Below are positions 48,601-60,000 of a stretch of DNA of 60,000 nucleotides, piece after piece. The DNA is taken from positions 29,129,564 through 29,189,563 of the forward strand of contig CAIIXF020000007.1 in assembly GCA_903813345.2 (NCBI GenBank), given 5' to 3'. The stretch comes from Owenia fusiformis (taxonomy: Eukaryota > Annelida > Polychaeta > Sabellida > Oweniidae). A model generated the notes under the pieces. That model was not told where the DNA came from, did no database searches, and saw only the letters and a program-made list of their open reading frames with translations. Each line of letters starts with the position of its first letter. The stretch's first letter is position 1. The position numbers and the translations under genes are program-made.

Positions 48601-51600
48601 AGATCGGTTGATTTTAATTGAAGGACATAGTTCTTTTTTTGAGTGTGGATACGCACAGGTGGACAACTTCCAATATACAAAATTATTAAATAATCTTTTG
48701 CTCCATACATTTTAAAATATTTCATGGCGCGGACTACAATTATTAACGCACTAATTTGATTTAATAAATATACTAGGGTATGCTTTGAGAATAAAGACTG
48801 GACAAGATTGGGAAATAACATTGGATGGTTATTGGAGGACGTTACGTTCTAACAATTAATCGTACGACGGAAAAAAGGAGATCCGTAAGTTGCAACCGTA
48901 CGATACCAAAGACTTTGGGATGATTATTAATTCGATCAGTATTTATAGGCTAAGTATACAACTGTCATTGTCTGTACTTTTTTATTCAAGCAACTATGTA
49001 AGTCCGATGGTCACAACTCCGGGGAATTTTTTGTCTTGTTTGTCTATTGAGTCCAAACTAGTTTCTCCTTTATCCATAGTAGATACTAGCCCAGATCACT
49101 TGTATGTACTTTACCTTCCAACATGTGCGAATTACAGAGTTATTGGTAAGGAAACGCAGACTTAATAGGAATTGGTACTGGTTTTTTAATACGTGTTTTC
49201 AAGGTTCATTAAGTGCAAGATCACACTTTACCACAATTCACTATTGTACAAGCAGCCTACGCTGGCTGCCTACACGAACATAACAGGGGTATCAATTGGG
49301 TAAGTGAGGAATAAAAAGGCCGTTCACAGCACTGGCCTCTAAGAGGGAATTTTTAGGAAGTTCAAGGGCTCTTATTGTTTTTTGCTTTTTTTACTGTCCT
49401 AATTAAAAAACAACTGCAGGGTATTTGGTGCAAATCATTTCCAAAATGAGAGATTTGGTTTAAAAGAAAATAGATGGCAACTTATGAATCATTCTCAGTT
49501 TGCGCCTGGAATGATTCTCAAAACATACATTTGCATATTAGTCCGAACTTTCCTATCAGAACTTTTTTTCTCCCATTGACTCCCATGTTAAAAAACTAAT
49601 CTTAAACCCTGATTTGCCTTGACATCAAAAATTTTCAAAAAATTGAAAAACACTCAAGTTAGACATATACCTCAAAATAAACTATGTGACCTCAAATGCA
49701 TTGTGTGTACAACATGATTTAACTCAATTACTTTCCAAGGGGACCGCATTGAAATAGCCAAGTGCTCATTTAAAATCGTGTCATAACCGTGTCTTTTACC
49801 AAATTTCGACATTAGGAATCTTCGCAATAGTCACGTTTGGGGGTGTCGCTGGCTATTGGGTACCACATATCAACTTCAAAATAAACATATCCAATACATT
49901 TGTTGTTTTCTTGAGTCAATGGCATGGCATGTAATTGTAATAAAGGTCAGTCAAATAATTTTTTTGTTTCAATGAATTGAATACGAAATACGAATCAAAC
50001 GTACGTACATTTACAACCAGTTAATTATCAAGAGAGACATTTGAATCCCCGGGATTTGAATCAATCAAGAATCACCAACTATCAAGATCTGATACTTTAC
50101 ACTTTAAGTAAAACCGCAGAACTAGTTTTTTGCTCGACTACCCGATAAATGTCACTTATTTTTCGTTGCATTGACAACACCTCGAGCGATAAAGGATAAA
50201 CATATTTACGTTTTTGGCTCTGTTGACTTTCTGCATTATTTGGGCTTAATTTTTACAGGTAATTAAAAACAAAGCTACAAACTAGTTTATTTAAATTATT
50301 CATGTATGCGGCAACATGCCCAAAGAAGGGCAAAGACTGTCATATTTCGCATATAGGAAATGCCTAAGAACATACTGAATGTGTCCTTAGGTAAAAAAAA
50401 GAAAAATGTGCCATGTAAAGAGCTAACAAAGAAATTGATGAGTAAACGATGACGAACTTATCGGGGTGGAAAATTATATCTTTCCTCCTCAGACAAAACA
50501 TTGATGTGTGTGGTAGGGTCGCATTATTACCCAGATGTCAATATCATTCTAAATTGTGTGCTCACTACTTTGATAGAGTAACTAGGTATATTGTGTCAAA
50601 AACGTTTAGTCTCAACTGCGATGGAACCTTTTTTGATTTTTTGAGATGGTATATGAATGAAGGCTGTAAACATCTACACTATTCATCTTCAACCATATGA
50701 TCTCAGTGGGCATCAAGTTGCAGTTTTCTGTTTCCGTTATTCGATACATTTTGTCTCTGAATCAGCTTTCAACCTACATCTATCGCTCTTAACGCATACG
50801 GCGTTGGATAAATATTTTGACTCACATGATGTTTATAAACAATATGTTCTTATAAATAAATCGTCACTTTCAGCACAGCCAGAGAATTTCCTTAAAAATC
50901 TTATAGGAAATACGATTGGAATTTTTATTGAATGAGTTCTATGTCAACGTCTAGACGTCATTAGAAGAGCTCATTATAGGCTAGCCTAAGAAGTAGTATG
51001 TAACGTTGACATATCGAACCCAAGTTTGGATATTTAAACAACGGATACTTAACTATATCATTTAAACGGAACATAAGATAAGGACATAAAATATAAAACA
51101 ACAGAAGAATCAAGTTAAATAACGCACGGTAAGTTATTAATTATTACTTTTTATTTCACTAATTTCGGTTTCGAGCAATTTTCCTTAATTGATGAAATTG
51201 CTGGCAATGACAAAAATGCTGATTGTAATTTTTTGCGAAATTATTTCTATAATAGAGTAAGGTAATAATTAACAGACATGATTAATTACAGATGTATTTA
51301 ATAATTAGTCTACCTTGTGAACCTATCATCATTGCTCCATTCAAAAACCTCGACACTTCATGTATATATGGAGTAGACTACACCTGAGATTATACATCAG
51401 ACACAAAAATGAAATTAATATTATTCTCAATCAAGGCATACCAACGTTAGTACAAAGTATATTGGATATGGAGTGGCTCTAATTGCAGTCGCCATAGAAT
51501 CCCGGAAAAACAAAGAAAATATCATTAATTTGTGAAGCCCAGAAGACGATATTAGGAGCTTTAGTTTAACTGCAATCCAATTCAATCCGTTCACACTAAT

Positions 51601-54380
51601 ATTAATACCAGTGCAACAGTGTGTCACCTGTAGTGGCACACGACGTATATGATACGGATTTGGAAGATACAAAACTCCAGCATCAATAAGGGGCAGCTTA
51701 CCCCGATCACATGATCATATCGGGGAGTGATTTGTTGATAGCACGAAAACAGAAACACACTTCACTACTGTTTCTGCGACTTAGCGTGACCGGGAAGCAG
51801 CATAGCAGGTCGTGGTTTACCTGAGAAGGAAAAACTAAAACAAACTTGGCATATCTCAGTATTTATAAGACTCGATAGTTCATGGAACCGCACACGGTAG
51901 AATCAAGGTAAGTATTTGAAGTTTTTTTGCCGCTCGATATGGTGTTCAACCTTGAGAATTGGATTGGTTTTACTACAATGTAAATACGGTATGCTGGTTT
52001 TGTAAATCATATTTCTCCAACTCTAGATTTCTTGTCTTTCCCAACTCCTCACTGTTTGGGGATAAAATGGGGATGAGACTGAGAGTCACATTGCCTGATC
52101 CAGAATCTAACAAGGGGGAGGGCAAATTTTGAGTCAGGAAAAAATTGGAAAAGGTAAAGGCAACACCTTAGACAACGGATTGAAGAAATGGAACAGGATC
52201 CACATAACACCCCCTCCCCTTGCGTATACCCTGCTTCATATACACACGTCTTCTTCCAAAACGTTTTGAGAAACAGACCGGGCTTCACTGCTATAAGCCC
52301 TAGTAGTTATATGGAAAGAATTGGAATACCCTTGGACCAAGGATGAAACAGATCAGAAGGAGACTTTACTTGTGGGGGGGGGCGAGGGTGCAAATAGATG
52401 TGCTAGACTCTGGACGTAACTCATCGTTGGTATCAAGTTGTGTAAAACGAGACAAGTGTTAAAACTTAAAAGCCCCTTTAAACACATCAAAACAAAGGTT
52501 AATATACCTTTTATACGCTACATTCACCATATTGAGGCCCTCGACCAATATGTAAAAACAACATAATTATAGAGATAACATTTGTTTTGCGGCTATTAAT
52601 CAATACTAGAAACGGACGCATCCATATCTTGATTTTTTCGTACTTCCAAAATGTGAGATACGATGCACACAAAACTGATGTGCGGTCATTGTTTTTTGTT
52701 TTTGTTTTTTTGCTCTATTGTTAAACTCATATGATTATCGCTACAGATAGTTCCACAGGATATGATTTTGATGAGTATTGCGTCTTAGTCAGATCTTAGT
52801 AAAACTCTGTAAAAATGTCTACAAAACATGCATGTGATTCATTAAATACCATAAAAACTCAGAAGAGGATTGCATTGCCGAATCACACCCAGCAAGTAAG
52901 AAACTAAGAAAACATATTTTATTAATTTCTCTGACAAGGCACTTGGAATTTCTTTATCATGTTTATATATTGTCAAGTAAGTACTCATTGTTTATTTATG
53001 TAACAATTTTGAAGTTTTGTTGTTTCTGAAATCAAAATATGATGCTTCACAGGAGTTTTTTTCTAAATTTTGAATTGTTATAAGAAGCGGTAAAGAGATA
53101 AATTGGGGAAATTGTTGAATATAATTAATATTTTGTCGAAATTACTTCCATAATATCTTAATTAAACAGGAATCTGCATGTTTTTCCATAGTACATCGAA
53201 GCAAGCGACAAAAACTTATGATACTAAACTTCTTTCAAAACAATGCAACAACATGCGTTTGCAAACTATCAATCCTTCTACAAAGGGATTGCATCACAGT
53301 CAAGGCTGCAGTGAGCAGTGAAATAAAAACGGTGTGTGTTGCTTTTTCGACTTCCATGTATGGAGTTGCAGCGACTAAAACTCTGCGAATCAAAATGGCT
53401 GGTAGACAATCTACTTATGCTTAATCATCTTGTTTAGGTTTACATCGTTCTTGGGTAGGCTCATCTCAGTATTCATTTTTGATTCACTGCGCCTAATAAA
53501 ACAGTTGCTAGTCAGAGTAACCCTAGAGATTACACTAAAAGTGTCAAACTCGCAGTTCAATGTAACATTTTCAACAGGGTGCTTCAGATTAGTGGTTTTT
53601 ATGTTAATGGTCCCAGATGTTCCAGGTTATGTCATTGCTCGTCAAATGCCAGGTAACTGAGATGATTTTCACCTGTATAAGGGTAAACAGGAGTCTGTAA
53701 ATTTCTAAGAACTCCATGCATTTTTAGTCTACAGCTAGTTCCCGTTGTGCTAATTACTACATCTCCCCATCAATTATTTTCCGGGAAAAACAAAGGGAGA
53801 TGTGAAAATTAGACTAATAGGAAGTGAACAGCAGAATGGATGGCGGGGAGGGTGAGGGCAAGAACTTATGCACGGTTAAATTGACAGGCATGACATCAAC
53901 GTAGCCAAATTATTACAGAATTTAGTGTCATTATTCACTTGTTTATTTATTTGAACATTCATGTCACCGTGCACCAGCTTGAATTATGACACGAATAATA
54001 TATTCTCACGACCAGAAAAAATGAAACAAAGTAGTTAAACTCTCAGATCATATGACATATTAACATTTTGACCTCAATTTTCCCCATGGCGATTTGAGGC
54101 CTATAATTTTGAAAAAGAAATTGCCACTCTGGTAAAATCACAGCAATCAATATTTCAAATAAATGATACTATTGTTTGATCAGAAAATCCAATCATAAAT
54201 AAATTCTAATTAGAGACCTGGACATAATTACTAGTAATCAGAGACATATTTTACATTTGGGAATGGTTGCATATTGTTTATTGGAGTTTTCCGAATATTG
54301 CCATTCGAAATTGTTTTTTAATTGATCAATCGGCACTTAACATCAACGCGAGTTCTTATGTTAACAACGACTTTCTGTCT
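45689..54380. other. Intergenic stretch, no gene seen
   Basis: Open frames here stay below about 115 codons and show no known motif, compositional lift or linked splice pattern. Small palindromes occur, such as CCCCGATCACATGATCATAT around 51701-51725 and ACATCTCCC/GGGAGATGT around 53759-53803. A short ATG-plus-donor stretch is at 51882-51907 (MEPHTVESR, phase 2). It may hold regulatory sequence or noncoding transcripts, which cannot be told from sequence. Confidence 0.5.
47476..47558 (+). other. Candidate first coding exon (27 codons), unsupported
   Basis: ATGTCGTACAGAACTAGATC opens MSYRTRSPYSNRTAYGVRF..., closing at the donor AACAGGTAGGC in phase 2. The local base composition is less AT-rich than its surroundings. 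No downstream exon was identified. Confidence 0.2.
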
Positions 54381-54384
54381 AAAG

Positions 54385-55200
54385 TAAACGTTAACCTCGC
54401 CAAAAACAGCAACACTCTAAAATTTCATAACAGAAGAGATACTATTTTGACCTGAGTGAACTTTATCAAAACATTTAGGCCAGGTTTTATCCTGGTGCCC
54501 AATGGCTAGTTGTTAATAATTCTAAAATGAAAAGTTAACCTCGCCAATAAAAGCAACATCCTTGCATCTTCCAAAACAATAGAGATACAATTTCACCCAA
54601 GCACTGGTGATCCACTCGATTACGCTGGTTACCGAAACGGTTCGTTTTGGTAACAAAATGTCGGAACGTCGAAGGTACGATTTTTCTCTTTTCCTTATTT
54701 CACACGTTGTAGGCAGAATTCCCACGACATTTTTAACACAAACGTGTATCAGTATCATATGTTTAAGAAAACGTACATATGTGCGAACAAATAGTTCAGA
54801 AGACAACAGAATCGTCGATTTAATTCTTCACTTAAGTTACATAAACGGTTTTTCGAAAAACAGTTAAGATCTGCATTTTTAACCAAAACCGTTTATGTAA
54901 CTTAAGTGAGGAATTAAATCGACGATTCTGTTGTCTTCTGAGCTATTTTTCGCAAACATGAACATTTTCTAAAACATATGATACTGATATACGTTTGTGA
55001 GAAAAAACGTCGTGGGGATTCTGCCTACAACGCGTGAAATAAGGAAAAAAGAAAAATCGTACCTTCGACGTTCCGACATTTTGTTACCAAAACGAACCGT
55101 TTTGGTAACCAGCGTAATCGAGTGGATCACCAGTGCCAAATAAACTTCAATTATCAAAATATTTGGCCATGTGATTATCCTGGTGCCCAGTGATTGGTTA
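54385..55200. repeat. Tandem pair of about 120-145-bp units, second one split by a palindrome
   Basis: Unit 1 (about 54388-54505) runs from GTTAACCTCGCCAA to TTATCCTGGTGCCCA. Unit 2 begins at about 54534 with the same GTTAACCTCGCCAA but is cut after TTTCACCCAA at 54600. It resumes at 55137 with CAAATAAACTTCAATTATC and reaches ATTATCCTGGTGCCCA near 55188. The 536-bp palindrome occupies the gap. Confidence 0.75.
54601..55136. mobile_element. Near-perfect 536-bp palindromic (fold-back) element
   Basis: The left arm starts GCACTGGTGATCCACTCG and the right arm ends CGAGTGGATCACCAGTGC. The arms, about 255 bases each, pair almost completely around a centre near 54866 with a spacer of only about 25 bases. 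CAA on both sides may be a 3-bp target duplication. It has no transposase frame; matching short open frames on both strands follow simply from the symmetry. Confidence 0.88.
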
Positions 55201-58109
55201 CACGTCCTAGATGAAAAGGCTTGGTGGAAAATCGTCACTGGTAATCAAACTGTAGTCCAGTATCATTGTATACCCTTGTGTAGATATTGACCAACCAGCC
55301 AGCAGGTTTTACCTGACTTACTGAATTTTACAAGGGAAATATCAGTGAAAAATTATAAGTCAGATAAAAAAATGAGAATACGGTCAAAGTCAAAAGATTT
55401 TCATTCTTTGCCCCTTTTCGAGGTTGATAGATGGTGTAATGTATTGAATTTCATAACTATCATAAATGTATGTTAATTGAAACAAAGATGGAGCTACCCT
55501 TTACATTCGTTCGACTTCAGTCCCGTGTTTCACTTCTTAAAAGAGAACTTCGTTTATAACTAGACTCTGCGCGCAGGGTAAGATGGAGCATGTACAGCAA
55601 TGATTTTTATTTAAAATGTCAAGGTTTCGTAGAATGAAAACGCAACAAGGGCTCAGTAGCCCTCAGTGTGGTACCATGGCAACCTCTTTCCAAATCAGAG
55701 AAATCTTGCGGTCTTGCTATCTTGCGGTTGGAAGACATCTAGAGTATCAGCCTGAGAAAAATCAGAACTGATTTTTTCTCTCAGCTGCAAGGTAAACTAT
55801 GATCCATCTTTCAAGAATGTTGCTTTTCGTTTGCGGTTATCTTAATTAAACTTAATTGACTTTCATTACAGTTTTTCAAAGTGACCCGAAACACAAAACA
55901 CATTCTCTGGGGATGTTGGTGCAACCCAATGCCTAGAGCGTGTGTCGAACATACGTTTTGAAGTGATTTGTAAATGTTTGGGATAAACACACTAAACAGG
56001 AGAGATCAACTATTCATTATTGAATCATCGTCTTTTGTTTAGTCTCTTCACCTTTGCGGTTTTGGGGAAACTGTCGAAACCCAGACGTTCATTGAGCAGC
56101 CGTGGTGTTAAATTCAGCCAGAAGTAGTTCATCAACTCACCGAAAATCCCTCTAGGTGCTCCAGTACCTCACTGAAAACACCTCTAAGTTGTTCAACACT
56201 TCGCCAAAAAATGGAAAACGACTCTAATTTACCAAGCACACCTAGTTGAACACGTCTCCAAGTTATTTTGCCTCTAAGTCTCGAACGTCTCTAAGTCGTG
56301 TTTCTATAAGTTGTCCAGCGCCTCACTGAACTACTAACAATAAACAGGATACCATTATTGATAGCTTTTAGATTGTCCAGTGTATCCACTACCTCATTGA
56401 ATCCGCCAAAGATATTCAACAGTAACACCAAAGATGTTCTTCACCTCATTGAAACACCCAAAGTTGTTCGAAAACATCCGGGTTGCCATTCACCTTATTG
56501 AAAACACCGAAGTTGTCCAGCACCTCATTGACGAAACACTCCAATATTGAATGCAAGAGGCAAAAATAGTTCAAAAATGTTTGAATACAATATCTATATA
56601 TCTATATTTTCAGCCCTACATACCTGCCCTCAAATAGGATGGGGTCGAGGAGGGTCGTCAGGTCACCAGGCGAGTGCTTGGATTGGATAAAACAAAAACA
56701 GGTAAGGTAGTTTTTAAACAACTTTTAAAGGTGTCCAGTAAATTTTTGCGAAGTGGTATTTGGCAGCATTTATGTGGGCACGATACATCTAAACAATAGG
56801 AAGAGTCAATTGGCCAACGTTTCTTGAATATCTCATCTAAAAAAACTGCAAAAATCATATTCAATACGACATCTATTTAAAATGCCTAAACTCATTTTTC
56901 TATAATTCATTACGAAAAACAAACATCGTAACTTGCGATTACAGTGACTTGAGTATCGCTAATAGCTGCAATTCTCATCATATAATTATGACGCTTAAAT
57001 AAGTTTTAATCCATAATGATGTCTTCTTTACTGATTCGAGACTCGAGCGTGAAGCTTCTCTGTAATATCGAAGCTTGAAAAAATCGTTTAGAAAGTTAAA
57101 AAGCTACATTTTAAGGGTGCAATTGAAAAGGATGGAATTAGTATTTATGTCACCACTTGTTTTGGTCTCCAAGTCCAACTGTTTTTGTGACGTCGTCCGG
57201 TGGTGGGCGTTTGGCGTCTGTAACAAATGGCAGGTAGTGACATTTGCATGTTATAGTGCCTTGTTTCAATTCGGAACTTGTCGTCACAATGCTTGCTATA
57301 TTTTAAGATTATCAAGGATGAGATCACAGCTATTGCCCTTCAATCAATATTTGTTTTTCATAATAATTTAGTGTCATTCACTGATTTACTTCTGTGGTAC
57401 ACCCATATTGAAAATTATTAATGAGGAACTGAGACAAGGAAGCCGATTAACTTATCCCGGTACATCGATTTCAACGTCTATACTTTCCCTGTCAAAAAAA
57501 CAAAAATTGGTAATTGGTATTTTTATCTAAGATAACGCATTGAATTACCGAACAAATGATTAATGAAAATCACAAAGGCACGAATAAAATTCCTCTTTGA
57601 GAATCAACTTCTCGTATGTCAGTAGATAACGAATAACGAATGTAAGTATTCGATATCACATTTGTCGTTTTTAATGATTACGCCTGCTTGTTATTGTTGC
57701 TAAAAGGAGTCTACGAGGCCCTATCAAAAAGGTTTCTTACAAAACGATAGCATTTGGTAAGTTACTTTTTGATCGATCTCGCACATCTGAATAAATCGAT
57801 GAAGGGTGTAAAACAAGGAGTTTTCAATTTATCCTGAAAAAGTTGATTATGGATTCGGAACGTCTTTCACACCTGCATATCTTCATGCACGCATCCAACT
57901 CATCGTTCCATCATAATAACAGTGGCATTACTCAAAAAGAACGAATTAGATCTGAAGGGCGTGGATTTGTCGGATCGTCTTTCAGCTCGTTAAAATAATC
58001 TTTTACTGTCTTCAGTATCAAAACGAGTATTGTACAGCGAAATCTTCTTACATACTGCAAATATTTTGTCCAGAATCCAAGGACGTCATCCGTAGTATTG
58101 TACGGTTGA
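55137..58109. other. Intergenic stretch with diverged short repeats
   Basis: From about 56140 to 56545 phrases such as CACCTCATTGAAAACACC and AAGTTGTTCAACAC recur irregularly, like a decayed minisatellite. A hairpin (CTGAGAAAAATCAG / CTGATTTTTTCTCTCAG) lies near 55751-55785. A possible small exon, 56613-56701, is bounded by TATTTTCAG and GTAAGG and includes ATGGGGTCGAGGAGGGTC. No known protein domain is visible. Confidence 0.45.
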
Positions 58110-58419
58110 ATAGAAAAGCATACTACGTGCTCCTTAGAGGGAAGCATGTTTTAGAAGGAATTGAAAGTATTGAATAGAAAAACACACTGCATGAAGAAAG
58201 CGTATACAAGAAGGAGTGTGTACAAGATGAGAAGTGGTCACACGATGTGTTCACCAGAATGAATTGTTTTGCCCGAGAGATATAGATTACAAGATATAGA
58301 AAAGCATACTACGTCCTCAATAGAGAGAAGTGTTTGTTAGAAGGAAGTGCTGTTTAGAAAAATTAAAGTATACTACGTGCTATTAATAAGTGTATTAGAA
58401 GGAAGTGTTGAATAGAAAA
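58110..58419. repeat. Minisatellite, left part
   Basis: Units of about 60 bp carry GAATAGAAAAGCATACTACG, TGCTC, ATAGAGAGAAG and TAGAAGGAAGTGCT. Four or so diverged copies occur before the array is interrupted at 58420. It resumes at 59749. Confidence 0.75.
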
Positions 58420-59748
58420 GATACGACGTCAGATACTGTACATCGCGGCATTTTACTGCATTTTTACATGCGTACTTACTTTTAAAACCATGATATCTTG
58501 ACAGCAAAATCATATTTTTCTACAACTTTTCGTCATCAGTTGAACACGTATGTCCATGAAATATTTTGCCTATCAGAATTCCAAATAACTGATTTGGGAC
58601 TTTTTAAAAGAGAATCACGCAAGCCATATTATGTGACTTTCTATGCTAAAACCGGGTGTGGACTGTAACATTTTGAAGAAAAATGATTTTAATTTTAAAC
58701 GAAACATGAAGATAACTTTTTCATTTCTTAACGGATCTTTCTCAAATTTTCACAATATTTAAATTCACCATTTTGAAAAGCACAAACAGATTCTGTGTGA
58801 TGACGTCATAATATAACAATGCTAACTTAACGCTTATATTTATGCAAAAAAAGTGTGGACAGGCAGAATTTCGTACCAACAAGATATATATTTTGATCAA
58901 TTAAACATTAAATCGTTTGAAAGGTGAATTATTCTTTTTTGATTCCTGAAAGGCATATCATATTCTATATTTTCATCAAAAAACTATATCATTTCGATTA
59001 AAATTCAGTCTGTAAGAAGTATAAATTGAAAGAAATATGAAGTGAAGCCATGTGAAAAATTCACAAAATTACGTTTCATTTTTTGAGTTCAAATATTTCT
59101 AATTAAGGGATAAACATTCAAAACTTTCCAATGTTTCAGCATATTCTTTTAAATATACCCCTTACTACATACAATTAATTTCATTTAATTTGATCCAGTA
59201 TATATTGAGATAGACATCATTTTATCACCGCAACCCCAAGTGAAGCCTTTACTAAATAAGACGTTGCGCCGTTAGCGTATTATATGTTCTCCTTTATTAT
59301 TTATTGCTTTAAATAAATAAAACTAAATATTCGAGTTAAAATGAATTACAAATAATGCATTTAACAATCCTTAATATCTTCCCGTCTGTGTATATGAGTT
59401 GAATATGACGAGGGGTACTGTGAAAGAGTCTAGAAAGACGGTGCGACAAAGAGAGCGCAGGGCCGAAAAGCGCGACAAAGAAGAAAACGGGTAGGGTTTG
59501 AAATGTCTACTTTCTGGTGATTCTAATTCTGTATATCGTGACAAAACCTTTTTGAATATAGAATTTTATTGAAGCGCACATTAATCTGAACAAAACTTGA
59601 AGTTTTTAAGAAGATTCCACGAATATTAAAACTTTTGCAATTATATGGAGGAGCATTGCGCATACTTATCGCGTAAATCTTTGCATTTTGTCGGTAAAAT
59701 GAACAATTACAATGTTACGCCGTGATGTACAGTATCTGACGTCGTATC
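58420..59748. mobile_element. 1.33-kb element with 30-bp TIRs inserted in a minisatellite
   Basis: The left end GATACGACGTCAGATACTGT, then ACATCGCGGC, is matched by the right end GCCGTGATGT, then ACAGTATCTGACGTCGTATC. AAAA flanks both tips (58416-58419 and 59749-59752). Removing the element and one AAAA gives TAGAAAAGGATACTACGTG, matching the surrounding array unit, so the insertion is well defined. The inside is AT-rich with no frame long enough for a transposase. It contains a short basic open stretch at 59405-59490. Confidence 0.82.
59405..59490 (+). other. Short basic coding-like stretch inside the 58420-59748 element
   Basis: ATGACGAGGGGTACTGTG opens 28 codons (MTRGTVKESRKTVRQRERRA...) rich in Arg, Lys and Glu, ending at a donor-like AACGGGTAGGG. 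Its GC content is above its surroundings. It may be a fragment of captured or ancestral coding sequence, or chance. Confidence 0.2.
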
Positions 59749-60000
59749 AAAAGGATACTACGTGCTCAATAGCGAAAAGCGTATGTTAAAAGGAAGTGCT
59801 GAATAGAGAAGCATACTACGTGCTCAATAGAGAAAAGTGTATGTTGAAAGGAAGAGCTGGATAGAAATATAGAACATGCTAAATAGAGGGAATGAAGTGT
59901 TGAATAGAAAAGCAAACTACGTTCTCCATAGAGAGAAGCGTGTAGTAGAAGGAAGTGCTGAATAGAAAGGCAAACTATGTGCTGCATAGAGAGATGCTTG
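59749..60000. repeat. Minisatellite, right part, continuing past the window
   Basis: It continues the array of 58110-58419 with the same approximately 60-bp units (GAATAGAGAAGCATACTACG, AAGGAAGTGCTGAATAG). About four copies are seen before the window ends. Confidence 0.8.

Noticed and set aside
50449-50935. Two adjoining open frames of 83 and 92 codons
   Set aside because: They have no recognisable motif, codon pattern or splice linkage, so they fit chance in AT-rich DNA.
54522-55238. Open frames on both strands with matching residues (VRFGNKMSERRRYDF)
   Set aside because: They are mirror images created by the palindrome and not tied to any known protein.

Overview
The window is animal nuclear DNA: AT-rich, with multi-exon genes, GT-AG introns, long intergenic stretches and many small palindromic transposon relics. 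The two recognisable host genes and an APE-type LINE ending in an AACAT tail suggest a bilaterian invertebrate, perhaps marine. The sequence alone does not fix the phylum. There is no bacterial-style gene packing, tRNA, rRNA or CRISPR array.

From left to right: 1-6.7 kb has no gene I can support. It holds four palindromic MITE-like elements and a 112-bp minisatellite. From 6736 to 25358 on the minus strand is a complete 13-exon sterol O-acyltransferase (SOAT/ACAT) gene whose exons join in frame to 525 codons. Its introns carry a long minisatellite, MITEs, an inverted minisatellite and a tandem array of partial copies of its own exon 9. From 25.9 to 31.2 kb lies an apparently intact LINE with two overlapping open frames, starting about 0.6 kb upstream of the SOAT start codon and pointing away from it. 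A probable solo LTR follows at 32.2-32.9 kb. From 33495 to 41813 on the plus strand is an 11-exon, two-lobed transferrin of the melanotransferrin type (755 aa, signal peptide, GPI-like tail). From 41.8 to 60 kb I see no convincing gene, only repeats: a duplicated fold-back element, a near-perfect 536-bp palindrome, a 1.33-kb element with terminal inverted repeats set inside a minisatellite, and a few isolated ATG-plus-splice-donor stretches.

The two host genes are divergent, with 8.1 kb between their start codons, most of it retroelement DNA. One makes cholesteryl ester in the ER and the other is an iron-binding surface protein; nothing in the sequence ties them to a shared pathway. The main points of interest are the decoy splice acceptors of SOAT exon 9, the loss of iron ligands in the N-lobe but not the C-lobe of the transferrin, the intact LINE, and two palindromic or TIR elements whose insertion points can be read by comparison with neighbouring repeat units.
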